Shown: positions 24,186 to 35,014 of the stretch, one piece after another
Numbering within the stretch: position 1 is the stretch's first letter
Layout: each line of letters starts with the position of its first letter
From: DATCZS01 sp036525795
Lineage (GTDB): Bacteria; Actinomycetota; Acidimicrobiia; Spongiisociales; ZC4RG35
Reading direction: 5' to 3'
Assembly (NCBI GenBank): GCA_036525795.1
Contig: DATCZS010000023.1
Location: 1-64,000 of the forward strand
DNA: 64,000 bases
Made by a program: the position numbers and the translations under genes
Notes under the pieces: model-generated
Seen by the model: the letters and a program-made list of their open reading frames with translations, nothing else
What the model was told of the DNA's origin: nothing
The model's database searches: none

Positions 24186-25705
24186 GATGCCGCCTTTGCC
24201 CCGGTCATGTAGGCGCCGAGATCGCGCGGCGTCACCGTCGACGGATCGAGTTGGGCGACCAGCCCGCCCCGCAGCATCACATAGAGGGCGTCGGACAGGC
24301 CGATCAGCTCGTCGAGGTCGGCCGAGATGAGGATGATCGCCAGCCCGTCGGCCCTTGCCCTGCGCAGCTCCTCCCACACCGCTGCCTGCGCCCCCACGTC
24401 GATTCCCCGGGTGGGGTGGGAGGCGATGAGGAGGCTGATCGGGAAGGACAGTTCCCGGCCCACGATCAGCTTCTGCTGGTTTCCGCCGGACAACGCATGC
24501 GCCGGAACGTCCACGCCCGGGGTCCTGACATCGAATCGCTCGACCATCTCGGCTGCGTGTGCCCGGGCCGCCTTCGGGTCGATCCAGAACCCCATCTTGA
24601 CGAAGGGTTCCCGCGTCTGGCGACCGAGCATGTCGTTCTCCCACAACGGAGCATCGAGCAGCAGACCGCGGCGGTGCCGGTCCTCGGGGATGTAGCCCAC
24701 CCCGGCCTCGCGAATCCTCCGGACCGACCACTCGGTGATGTCCTGGCCCTTGAGGGTGATCGACCCGCCCGACACGACTCGCATTCCCAGAATCGTCTCC
24801 ACCAGCTCGAGCTGGCCGTTGCCTTCGACCCCGGCGATCCCCACGATCTCACCCTCGTGCACGGTGAGGTCGACGTCGGTGAGCGCCACTTCGGTCTCGC
24901 TGCCTTCGACCTCGAGCGCGCTGACCCGCAACACCTCCACGTCCGTGACCGTCTTTTCCCTCGTCTCCGGAGTGGGGAGCTCCTCGCCCACCATCAGCTC
25001 GGCGAGGTCATGGGCGGTGACGTCTGCCGGCTTGACGGTGGCCACGGTCTTTCCGCGGCGCAGCACCGTGATGGTGTCGGCGATGTCGAGCACCTCGTCG
25101 AGCTTGTGGTCGATGAAGATGATGGTGTGGCCTTCCTCCTTCAGTCCGCGCATGTTGCGGAACAGCTCCTCGACCTCCTGGGGAACGAGCACCGCCGTCG
25201 GCTCGTCGAGGATGAGGATCTTCGCCCCGCGGAACAGCACCTTGATGATCTCGACCCGCTGCCGCTCGCCGACTTCGAGCGTCTCCACCAGCTCGTCGGG
25301 GTGGACCTCGAGCCCGTAATCCTCTCCGATCTCGACGATGCGCTTCCGGGCGTCCTCGAAGTCGATGCGCCCCCCTGTCATCGTCGGCTCGGCGCCGAGA
25401 ATCACGTTCTCGAGCACGGTGAGGTTGTCTGCCAGCATGAAGTGCTGGTGCACCATGCCGATGCCGCGGTGGATGGCATCGGTGGGCGAATGGAACCGGA
25501 CCTCTTCGCCCTCGACGAACATGCGCCCTTCGTCGGCGGGCTGCATGCCGTACAGGATCTTCATGAGAGTGGACTTGCCCGCCCCGTTCTCACCGCACAG
25601 GGCATGGATCTCGCCCGCCTCGACCTCGAGGTTCACGTCCTGGTTGGCGATGACACCGGGAAACCGTTTGGTGATCCCCTCCAGCTTGACTGCAAGCTCG
25701 CTCAC
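24182..25705 (-). CDS. ABC transporter ATPase, nucleoside/sugar type (two nucleotide-binding domains)
   Basis: A 507-residue ATPase with two ABC cassettes. The first has Walker A GENGAGKST, Q-loop MVHQHFMLADNLTV, signature LEVGERQRVEI and Walker B ILILDEPTAVL. The second, degenerate as usual, has GVEGNGQ in place of Walker A and LSGGNQQKLIVGREL as its signature. This layout is typical of RbsA/NupO ATPases. The GTG at 25705 is preferred because GGGAG lies 4 nt upstream; a longer frame would reach 25765 without a ribosome site. Confidence 0.9.
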   Translation of the reverse strand: MSELAVKLEGITKRFPGVIANQDVNLEVEAGEIHALCGENGAGKSTLMKILYGMQPADEGRMFVEGEEVRFHSPTDAIHRGIGMVHQHFMLADNLTVLENVILGAEPTMTGGRIDFEDARKRIVEIGEDYGLEVHPDELVETLEVGERQRVEIIKVLFRGAKILILDEPTAVLVPQEVEELFRNMRGLKEEGHTIIFIDHKLDEVLDIADTITVLRRGKTVATVKPADVTAHDLAELMVGEELPTPETREKTVTDVEVLRVSALEVEGSETEVALTDVDLTVHEGEIVGIAGVEGNGQLELVETILGMRVVSGGSITLKGQDITEWSVRRIREAGVGYIPEDRHRRGLLLDAPLWENDMLGRQTREPFVKMGFWIDPKAARAHAAEMVERFDVRTPGVDVPAHALSGGNQQKLIVGRELSFPISLLIASHPTRGIDVGAQAAVWEELRRARADGLAIILISADLDELIGLSDALYVMLRGGLVAQLDPSTVTPRDLGAYMTGAKAAS

Positions 25706-25732
25706 GCTTCTCCCACTGCCGCCCGAAACGTA

Positions 25733-25762
25733 CCGAGGGCCCCGACCAATCGGGGCCCTCGG
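25733..25762 (-). terminator. Hairpin between the BMP lipoprotein and ATPase genes
   Basis: A perfect 13-bp inverted repeat (CCGAGGGCCCCGA / TCGGGGCCCTCGG) with a 4-nt loop lies 30 nt after the lipoprotein stop. There is no U-tract, so it fits a partial terminator or mRNA-protecting stem that lets the binding protein exceed the membrane subunits. Confidence 0.65.
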
Positions 25763-25792
25763 CACTGTAGCTTGGCTCTCGTCAGCGAGGCG

Positions 25793-26818
25793 TCACGGGG
25801 TGGTCGGGACCACGATGGTCCCGTCGACGATCTGCTGCTTGTAGTCCTCGAGCTGGTCGGCGATGTCGTCGACGAAGCCACCCGAGGTGGAGTAGCCAAC
25901 GCCGTCGACCGACAGGTCGAACACTTGCACGCCCGCAGCGAACTCTCCGTTCACCTCGGCCTCGATGGTGTTGAACACCGAGACATCGACACGCTTGAGC
26001 ATCGAGGTGAGGATGTAGTCCTTCACGTCGTCACCGGCGGTCAGATACTGGTCGGAGTCGACCCCGATGGCCCACACCTTGGTGCTGTTGGCCTCGGAGT
26101 ATTCCTTGGCGGCCTGGAACAGACCGGCCCCGGTGCCACCGGCAGCGTGGTAGATGATGTCGGCGCCCTGCTCGTACATCGACTGGGCGATGACCTTGCC
26201 GGAGGCGGGATCGTTGAAGCCGTCGAAGTTGGGCGGCTCGGTGACGTACTGGGACAGGATGTTGATGTCCGGATTCACGGCCTTGGCCCCGGCGATGAAG
26301 CCTGCCTCGAACTTCTGGATCAGCTCGATGTTGACGCCACCGATGAACCCGATCGTGCCGCTGGTGCTCTTGAGAGCAGCGGCTGCACCCACCAGGAACG
26401 AGCCCTGCTCCTCGGCGAACACCAGACCGGCGACATTCGGCGCATCCACCACCGAGTCGACGATTGCAAAGTGGACATCGGGATTGGCGGCGGCGGCATT
26501 CGCCATCGGATCGGCGAACAAGAACCCCACGCCGAAGACGAGATCGCTCGTCTCCGCCTGCAGGTTGAGCAGCTCCTCACGGTTGGAGCCGTCGTCTGCG
26601 GCCGAAGCCTCGGACTTGACGATCCCGAGATCGTCGGCCGCCTTGTCGAGGCCGGCGGCGGCGGAGTCGTTGAACGACTGGTCGCCGCGTCCACCGATGT
26701 CGAAGACGAGACCGATGGGTACTCCTTCGTCGCCTCCATCCCCGCCTTCGCTGTCGCCGCATGCCACCAGCACCAGCGCAAAGACAGAGAAAAGTGCGAT
26801 CATTCGCTTGAACTGCAC
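25793..26818 (-). CDS. BMP-family substrate-binding lipoprotein (nucleoside type)
   Basis: A 341-residue PnrA/Med-like lipoprotein. The signal peptide MQFKRMIALFSVFALVLVAC has its lipid-modified Cys at residue 21. The BMP core is clear: IGLVFDIGGRGDQSFNDSAAAGLD, then FIGGVNIELIQKFEAGFIAGAK, YHAAGGTGAGLFQAA and WAIGVDSDQY. Characterised relatives bind purine nucleosides. The GTG at 26818 follows GGAGGA with a 4-nt gap. It leads the ABC importer operon and is divergent from a queuosine-salvage-like gene. Confidence 0.92.
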   Translation of the reverse strand: MQFKRMIALFSVFALVLVACGDSEGGDGGDEGVPIGLVFDIGGRGDQSFNDSAAAGLDKAADDLGIVKSEASAADDGSNREELLNLQAETSDLVFGVGFLFADPMANAAAANPDVHFAIVDSVVDAPNVAGLVFAEEQGSFLVGAAAALKSTSGTIGFIGGVNIELIQKFEAGFIAGAKAVNPDINILSQYVTEPPNFDGFNDPASGKVIAQSMYEQGADIIYHAAGGTGAGLFQAAKEYSEANSTKVWAIGVDSDQYLTAGDDVKDYILTSMLKRVDVSVFNTIEAEVNGEFAAGVQVFDLSVDGVGYSTSGGFVDDIADQLEDYKQQIVDGTIVVPTTP

Positions 26819-26843
26819 GCGTTCCTCCCACGTCTGCTTAGGA

Positions 26844-26860
26844 GTGGGCACATCGCCCAC
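26844..26860. promoter_or_regulatory. Small inverted repeat in the divergent bmp/salvage control region
   Basis: GTGGGC-ACATC-GCCCAC is a 6-bp dyad with a 5-nt spacer in the 92-bp gap between the two divergent genes. It may be an operator or a leader hairpin of the lipoprotein mRNA. No protein or riboswitch type can be assigned. Confidence 0.3.
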
Positions 26861-26910
26861 CCAGGCAACAATAGCGTTCCGTCACCACCGCGATACAGGC
26901 CGGAAGCCCC

Positions 26911-27837
26911 ATGAATGTGAATCTCCAAATGCTCGACCCTCCCGCCGAATGGGGGGTACACATCGACAGAGCAGCCGCCGAACAGGTCGCGCTCGGCCTC
27001 GCCGATCACCGCTTCCCCACCCCGTCGTTCGACTACGTGGGGGTCCCCGACCTGGCAGATGAGGAATGGGCTCGGTTCGTTCTCGTCGCCGTCTCCGTGG
27101 TGTGGCGGCTGTGGCCGCCGGAGGGAGAACGGATGTGGGCTGCCGACCTCGACGGTGCATGGCTCGACGACGCCTCCGGAATCTGGGCGTGCTTCACGCG
27201 TGAGCCCCGCTCTGCCGACCTGGCGTGGATTCGCAACGGCAGCGGAGGCCCGGGGTTCTTCTCAGGTCGCGGAATCCTGCAGGACGTCCCGCGGCGCATC
27301 GACCGGATGGCGGCGGTGGCCGGGGCGCTCCTCGACCGCTGGAACGGGAGGGCACTCGGCATCGTCGAAGAGGCCGGGGGACGGGCTGCAGCCATCACCG
27401 AACTGCTGGTCGAGACCATCCCCGGATACCGGGACCGGCCTTCGACCGGCGGCAGGGTCCTTCCTTTCGACAAGCTGGCACACCTCGCCGTCGCCATGCT
27501 CTCCGCCCGGATCCCCATCACCGGGGTCGAGGACTTCGGGGTGTACCCGGACTACATGCTCCCTCGCCATCTCCGTCACCGGGGGATCCTGGTCTACGAA
27601 TCGGCGCTGGCCGCCGCCATCGACACGCGGCATGTGATCGAGAAGGAGTCCCGCTGGGAGCTGGGCATTCGGTGGGCGACGGTGCGGGCCGCCGCCCTGT
27701 TGGGGGAGGCACTCGCCGCACGGGGAAACCCCGTCACCACCCCCCAGCTCGACTTCTGGCTCTGGTCGGAGGCCGTGCTCGGTCCCGATGCCTCCGCGAT
27801 GGGCGAGCACCACCGCACCATCACCGAGGCATACTGA
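26911..27837 (+). CDS. Queuosine-salvage (DUF2419/Qng1-like) protein
   Basis: A 308-residue protein resembling the queuosine 5'-phosphate N-glycosylase/hydrolase family, which releases queuine or related bases from the nucleotide. The match rests on an ordered set of motifs: LPFDKLAHLAVAML (compare the family FYKRAQ segment), FGVYPDYMLPRHLRHRGIL (family DYRVPQ.L...GVL), YESALAAAID, SRWELGIRWATVRAAALL and the final TTPQLDFWLWSEA (family IDxxLW). The length is about right. It is divergently transcribed from the nucleoside-type ABC importer, which fits nucleoside salvage. No queuosine tRNA genes (tgt, queA) are present in the window. The family call is by eye and moderately sure. Confidence 0.6.
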   Translation: MNVNLQMLDPPAEWGVHIDRAAAEQVALGLADHRFPTPSFDYVGVPDLADEEWARFVLVAVSVVWRLWPPEGERMWAADLDGAWLDDASGIWACFTREPRSADLAWIRNGSGGPGFFSGRGILQDVPRRIDRMAAVAGALLDRWNGRALGIVEEAGGRAAAITELLVETIPGYRDRPSTGGRVLPFDKLAHLAVAMLSARIPITGVEDFGVYPDYMLPRHLRHRGILVYESALAAAIDTRHVIEKESRWELGIRWATVRAAALLGEALAARGNPVTTPQLDFWLWSEAVLGPDASAMGEHHRTITEAY

Positions 27838-27850
27838 GCGGCGGGCCCCG

Positions 27851-28624
27851 TCACGGATCCCGGTAGTGAAGCCCCACGACGGCGGCGGCGGCCCCGAGGG
27901 CCGCCCACCCGAGCACCACGACCACCGCCTGGGCAAACGGCATCTCGCCGACGGCGGCGAACCCGAACCCGGCGTTGACCTCGCCGAACCGGCCGAAGAA
28001 CCGGCCCGAGGCGATTCCGAGCGACACGTTCTCCCAGGACTGCCACAGCGCGAGGATCCCCTCGCCGACCGTGAACGCCAGGCCCGCTCCGATCGCGGCC
28101 CCCAACGAACGGAGCATGGCGGCGAACCCCAGACCGATCCCGATCCAGGTCATCTGGATGACCCCGGTCTTTCCGAGCATCGCCAGCCACTCGCCGACCG
28201 AAGGCGACCCGCTGCCGGTGGCGACTGCCGCGGTCACCGCCGACCAGGCACCGACGGCGAGGACGGCGGCCAGCCACGCAGCCAGGCTGTAGACGACGAA
28301 TTTGGCGAGCAGGTGCATCCACCGACGCGACTCCAAGGTGAGACTCGCCGCCCAGACAGAGGTGCCGGTCTCACCGGCGAGGAGCACCACCGCCAGGATC
28401 ACCGGGAACCAGGTCTGGCCCACGACCTGAGCGGCACCGAACGAATACGCGAGCGGCTTCGGAATCACGGGGAAGGCCATGGACTGCCCCGCCGGGAGCA
28501 GCGCGGGCAGTGCGAGAAACAGCCAGGCGGTCAACGTGGTGAACAGCACCAGGATCAGAGACATGATCCAGAACAGCCTTCGCTTGCCCAGCTTGACGAG
28601 TTCGGCTCGGATCAACCCGATCAT
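27851..28624 (-). CDS. ABC-2 type transporter permease
   Basis: A 257-residue membrane protein with about six helices, starting MIGLIRAELVKLGKRRLFWIM, the usual amphipathic start of ABC-2 permeases (AxLxKLxxxR). It ends LGWAALGAAAAVVGLHYRDP. The ATG overlaps the ATPase stop by 4 nt (ATGA), so the two form an exporter. Homologues move lipids, drugs or peptides; no cargo gene is seen here. Confidence 0.85.
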   Translation of the reverse strand: MIGLIRAELVKLGKRRLFWIMSLILVLFTTLTAWLFLALPALLPAGQSMAFPVIPKPLAYSFGAAQVVGQTWFPVILAVVLLAGETGTSVWAASLTLESRRWMHLLAKFVVYSLAAWLAAVLAVGAWSAVTAAVATGSGSPSVGEWLAMLGKTGVIQMTWIGIGLGFAAMLRSLGAAIGAGLAFTVGEGILALWQSWENVSLGIASGRFFGRFGEVNAGFGFAAVGEMPFAQAVVVVLGWAALGAAAAVVGLHYRDP

Positions 28625-29517
28625 GGCTGCTCCTCCTCGGTCAACTGGAGGAACACCCGCTCCAGGCTGTTGTGACCGGGGATCAACGCCCGGGCGAAGA
28701 CGCCCCCTTCCGCCAGCACCCGGCTGATCTCCTCTCCCGCTGCGCCCCGTACGCGGAGGAACGTCCCTTCCCCTTCGACCTCCCACCCGGCGCCAGACAA
28801 CAGCCGGCCGGCGGCCGCAAGGTCGCCCACGTGCACCTCGTAGGAGTCCCCGCCGCCGAGCACCTCGTCGAGTGGACCGGCTGCACGGAGCGCGCCGCGA
28901 TCGATCACGACCACGTGGTCGGCCATCGTTTCGACATCGGCCAGGTCGTGACTCGAGACGATCACGGTCTTTCCCTGCTCGTCTACGAGCTGGCGCAGTT
29001 TGGACTTGAACGACACCTGGCCGGCCGGATCGAGGCCGTCCAGCGGTTCGTCGAGGACCAGGACATCGGGGTCACCGAGCAGGGTGACCGCCAGGGCCAG
29101 CCGCTGTCTCATGCCCTTCGAGTATCCGCCGGCGGACCGACCGGCGTCGGACGCCAATCCCACGAACTCGAGCAGCCGATCGACTTCGCCGGACCCACAG
29201 CCCAACGTCATCGCCGCCACCCGAAGGTTGTCGCGACCCGACAGGGTCTTGTGGATCCCCGGCTCCTCGATCACCGCCCCCACCCGCTTGATCACCCTCG
29301 GGAGGCCGGCGGGGATCGGATCACCCAGCACCGTCACCGCGCCGGACTGCGGTCGGGTGAGCCCCAGAGCGACGCGGAAGGCGGTGGTCTTCCCGGCACC
29401 GTTCGGGCCCAGGAAACCGGTGAGGGCGCCGGCAGGAAACCCCACGGTCAGATCGACCAGCGCCTGGGTGCTGCCGTAGCGCTTGGAGACACCGTCGAAG
29501 GTGATGGCGTAGTCCAT
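28621..29517 (-). CDS. ABC transporter ATPase (ABC-2 exporter)
   Basis: A 298-residue ATPase with Walker A GPNGAGKTT, Q-loop EEPGIHKTLSGRDNL, signature YSKGMRQRLALA, Walker B VLVLDEPLDGLDP and H-loop SSHDL. A C-terminal domain of about 80 residues (EVHVGDLAAAGRLLS onward) is the extension common in CcmA/YhaQ-like exporters. It is coupled to the permease gene and is separated from clpC by 163 bp with hairpins. Confidence 0.9.
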   Translation of the reverse strand: MDYAITFDGVSKRYGSTQALVDLTVGFPAGALTGFLGPNGAGKTTAFRVALGLTRPQSGAVTVLGDPIPAGLPRVIKRVGAVIEEPGIHKTLSGRDNLRVAAMTLGCGSGEVDRLLEFVGLASDAGRSAGGYSKGMRQRLALAVTLLGDPDVLVLDEPLDGLDPAGQVSFKSKLRQLVDEQGKTVIVSSHDLADVETMADHVVVIDRGALRAAGPLDEVLGGGDSYEVHVGDLAAAGRLLSGAGWEVEGEGTFLRVRGAAGEEISRVLAEGGVFARALIPGHNSLERVFLQLTEEEQP

Positions 29518-29610
29518 GCTGTCCCGAGGCTAGGAGACCCGGCCGGCAGAGATGGCGCAGATTCCCCCGCGCGTTGCGGTCTCGCGGGTGGGACCGATCC
29601 CCCTCCCTCC

Positions 29611-29676
29611 GAGCCCTGCGGGCTCGCAGGAACCTTCCCCCACCTTCGTGAGGGACGATCATCCCCCTACGAGGGG
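29611..29676 (-). terminator. Possible clpC terminator region (two short hairpins)
   Basis: Downstream of clpC, CCCCT-CGT-AGGGG (29664-29676) and GAGCCC-GCA-GGGCTC (29611-29625) can each form a stem. Neither has a U-tract, so termination is only suggested. Confidence 0.3.
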
Positions 29677-29680
29677 CTGG

Positions 29681-32188
<2,508 letters not shown>

Positions 32189-32206
32189 GAGGCGGTCCTC
32201 CTCGCG

Positions 32207-32255
32207 AGTTCCCTGGAAGAACTCAAAGTATACAGCGGGTCCCTGCCCAAACTCA
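32207..32255 (-). promoter_or_regulatory. Candidate clpC promoter and dyad
   Basis: On the minus strand TATACT (32232-32227) is a good -10 hexamer, 38 nt before the TTG; the -35 (TGAGTT, 17-nt spacer) is weak. A 5-7-5 dyad AGTTC/GAACT (32207-32223) covers the expected transcription start and could be an operator. Confidence 0.35.
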
Positions 32256-32472
32256 GCCGGCCGAAAGGCAGGTTGGGGGAGGGTACCCCAGAAGACCGCA
32301 GACTCCCACCGTCGGTCCACCGCCGGCTGCCCCCTCCCGGGGTCCGGCAGCCCGGGTCGAGGGGAGCCCGCATGACGCCGTCGAGGCCATGCCCCGACCT
32401 CCCCGCGGGGCGACGCCGCCCCGCTCCAGCCGACTATCGCTCTGCTTGGGCTCACAAGTACCATCCCCGCCC

Positions 32473-33462
32473 ATGCCCGATCTCGTCGACCTCGTTCCCC
32501 TCCCCCGCGTGTGGGACCGCATGGAACGTCTCGAGCGCCGGCTGTTCGAGGTCACCGTCTCCGAGCACGACCACCTCACCGACATCGCCCAGCATCTGCT
32601 GGCGGCGGGGGGCAAGCGGTACCGCCCGCTGCTCGCCCTGCTCGCCTCCGAGTTCGGACCATCGAACGACGATCGACCGATCGAAGCGGGGGTGGCCGTC
32701 GAACTGATCCACGTCGGCAGCCTCTACCACGACGATGTGATCGACGAAGCCGACACGCGGCGAGGGGCGATCTCTGCCAACACCAACTGGTCGAACACCA
32801 TCGCCATCCTGGCAGGCGACTTCCTCATGGCCCGCGCGTCGGAGACGGCCGCCACCCATCTCTCCAAGGAGTCGGTGCGGCTCCTTGCCGCCACGTACGC
32901 CGAGCTGGTCGAAGGCCAGACGCGAGAACTGGCGCTCGACTTCGACCTCGACCACGGGCTGGACGCATACGAGCGGGTCATCGACCAGAAGACCGCCTCG
33001 CTGATCCGCACCTCCGTTCGGCTCGGGGCGATGGCCGCGGATGCAGACGCAGACACCATCGAGGCGATCTCCACCTGGGCGGGAGAGGTGGGCATCGTGT
33101 TCCAGATCGCCGACGACGTCCTCGACCTGACCGCCACGTCCGAGACCCTCGGCAAGCCGGCAGGGTCCGACATCCATGAGGGGAAGTTCACCATGCCCCT
33201 GCTCCTCGCCCTGCAGGGGACGGACGGCGAGCGCATCCGCAAATTGCTCGACCAGCCCCGCCCCTACCCCAACGACGCCGTCGACGAGGTGATCGACCTG
33301 GTGCGCGGCGGAGGGTATGTCGACGCAACGGTGGAAGCGGCACTCCGCCGGCTCGACCGCGCCGACCATGCCCTCGGGGCGCTCCCCGACATCGAGGCCC
33401 TGCCCGTGCTTCAGTCGGTGGGACGGTATCTGGTGGATCGCGTGACGTCGCGGCGAGGCTGA
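32473..33462 (+). CDS. Polyprenyl diphosphate synthase (trans-type)
   Basis: A 329-residue all-helical prenyltransferase that extends allylic diphosphates with IPP, probably for the menaquinone side chain. The first Asp-rich motif is HDDVIDEADTRRG, the second is QIADDVLDLT, with GGKRYRPLL near residue 49 and DIHEGKFTMPL after the second motif. Two residues before the first DD motif are Leu-Tyr, suggesting a long-chain product, but chain length cannot be fixed. The ATG at 32473 gives the family length. It is divergent from clpC. Confidence 0.92.
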   Translation: MPDLVDLVPLPRVWDRMERLERRLFEVTVSEHDHLTDIAQHLLAAGGKRYRPLLALLASEFGPSNDDRPIEAGVAVELIHVGSLYHDDVIDEADTRRGAISANTNWSNTIAILAGDFLMARASETAATHLSKESVRLLAATYAELVEGQTRELALDFDLDHGLDAYERVIDQKTASLIRTSVRLGAMAADADADTIEAISTWAGEVGIVFQIADDVLDLTATSETLGKPAGSDIHEGKFTMPLLLALQGTDGERIRKLLDQPRPYPNDAVDEVIDLVRGGGYVDATVEAALRRLDRADHALGALPDIEALPVLQSVGRYLVDRVTSRRG

Positions 33463-33508
33463 CCGAAACTCTTCAGACCCATCCGAGGAGCGCCGATCCT
33501 CCAGGTAG

Positions 33509-34915
33509 ATGGACGATCTTCGCCAGCTCTTCCGACAATCGGTCATCGACCGACTCGCCCGGGTCGAACAGCTCACCCGGTCGATCGGTTCTGGCACCAT
33601 CGACGACGTCGAGACGCTGCGACGTCTGGCACGCGCCCTGAGGGACTCGGGCGCAATCCACGACTGCCCGCGCCTCACCGACGCCGCCGCCCGAGTCGAA
33701 GCAGCCACCGGCGACCACCTGTTGACCGAGGCGAGGCACCTGGCGCGTGTGATGCGCGAGATCTCCCACGCCGGGCCGCGCCACCGGGTGCTGATCACCG
33801 GCGGCGACCCGGCGATCCTCCACATCCTGCAGGCACGCATCGACTCAGACGACCGCAGGGTGGACACGGCGGGGACCCTCGAGGTCGCCCGCCGCCTGAT
33901 CCGCGATCAGCCACCCCACCTGATCATCCTGGACGTCGTCCTCCCCGACGGCGACGGACGGACCCTGCTCGATGAGATCCGCCTCGACGAGACGACCTCC
34001 GCCCTCCCGGTGGTCCTCATCGGCAGGCCGTTCGATCCGGACGAGACCGCTCGCCGGGCGATCGGTCTGCTGGCCGAGGCCTCCACCGTGACCGCCTGCG
34101 AAGGGCGCGGCGCCCTCACCTCTGCCTATCGAAGTCTTCTCCGCCGGGGCCTGCCCATCACCGTTGCCTCCCTCGTGCCCGAGACCCACGGTCCTGGAGG
34201 GCGACCCTCCGATGGTCCCGATACGGCTTTGGCGCCCACGGTGCGCGACGCCGTGGCCGCGGTCGTCGGAACTCGGGCCACCGTGGGGAGCTGGGATGGG
34301 TCCGACGTCATCGTCGTGTCGCAGCGGTCGCCCGATGAATTGCGCGACGTGCTCGACCGGGTCCGGCTTCGACTCAGGAACGCCGCGCACCCGTTTCAGG
34401 AAGGCGCCCTGGCGAGCTTCTCGGCCGCCATCGTCGCCGACGACGGCGGACGCGGCCTGCATGACACCCACGCCCGGGCGCAGCGGTTCGCCCTCGACTT
34501 CAACCGGGCGGGGGGCGATCGGGTGGCCATCCACTCGGATGCCCCGACCAACCGCCGTGTCCTTCTCGCCGGAGGCGACGCCCTCACCGCCGCCCTCATC
34601 ATCCACAGGCTCGAGCAAGAGGGATTCGAGGTGACCCACCACCCTGACGGTGTCTCGGCCATCGAGAGCATCGAAGACGGCGCATTCGGCATGGTGCTGC
34701 TGGACGTCCAGATGCCAGGGACGGAGGGGTTCGAGGTGCTGAGGAGGGTGCGCGCCATGCGACACCTCGACGGCACACCGGTCGTGCTGCTCGCTGCTGA
34801 GGGAGGAGAGCGCGACGTCGTCCGCGGCTTCGCACTGGGGGCAGACGACTACATCCTCAAGCCCTTCTCGCCTGCCGAACTGGCCGCCAGGCTCACTCGG
34901 CTGACCAGGGACTGA
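33509..34915 (+). CDS. Multidomain response regulator: degenerate Hpt, REC, degenerate GGDEF-like, REC
   Basis: A 468-residue signalling protein. Residues 1-85 look like an Hpt helical bundle, but the phospho-His motif (normally AHxLKGS) reads ARALRDSG, so the phosphoacceptor is missing. Residues 92-205 are a receiver domain (LIILDVVLPDGDGRTL). Residues 240-345 resemble a cyclase-like domain without GGDEF residues (VGSWDGSDVIVVSQRSPDEL, then AQRFALDFNRAGGDRVAIH). Residues 350-468 are a second receiver (MVLLDVQMPGTEGFEVL, with K in YILKPFSPAEL). No histidine kinase is adjacent. It may be a phosphate sink or adaptor; this is inference. Confidence 0.8.
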   Translation: MDDLRQLFRQSVIDRLARVEQLTRSIGSGTIDDVETLRRLARALRDSGAIHDCPRLTDAAARVEAATGDHLLTEARHLARVMREISHAGPRHRVLITGGDPAILHILQARIDSDDRRVDTAGTLEVARRLIRDQPPHLIILDVVLPDGDGRTLLDEIRLDETTSALPVVLIGRPFDPDETARRAIGLLAEASTVTACEGRGALTSAYRSLLRRGLPITVASLVPETHGPGGRPSDGPDTALAPTVRDAVAAVVGTRATVGSWDGSDVIVVSQRSPDELRDVLDRVRLRLRNAAHPFQEGALASFSAAIVADDGGRGLHDTHARAQRFALDFNRAGGDRVAIHSDAPTNRRVLLAGGDALTAALIIHRLEQEGFEVTHHPDGVSAIESIEDGAFGMVLLDVQMPGTEGFEVLRRVRAMRHLDGTPVVLLAAEGGERDVVRGFALGADDYILKPFSPAELAARLTRLTRD

Positions 34916-35001
34916 AACTGCAGGTCCTCAGCTGCGACGACGATCCCACGATCCGCTGCCTGCAGGAGATCGTCCTCGGAAGACGCGAGGTGTGGCACCG
35001 A
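34912..35001 (+). pseudogene. Receiver-domain fragment after the response regulator
   Basis: In the -1 frame relative to the preceding gene, the sequence reads LKLQVLSCDDDPTIRCLQEIVLGRREVW, the first strand, acidic pocket and helix of a REC domain. It then runs out in the 3' end of lysS. It is probably the remnant of a third receiver domain or of a following regulator gene. Confidence 0.45.
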
Positions 35002-35014
35002 ACGGGCGCCGGGA

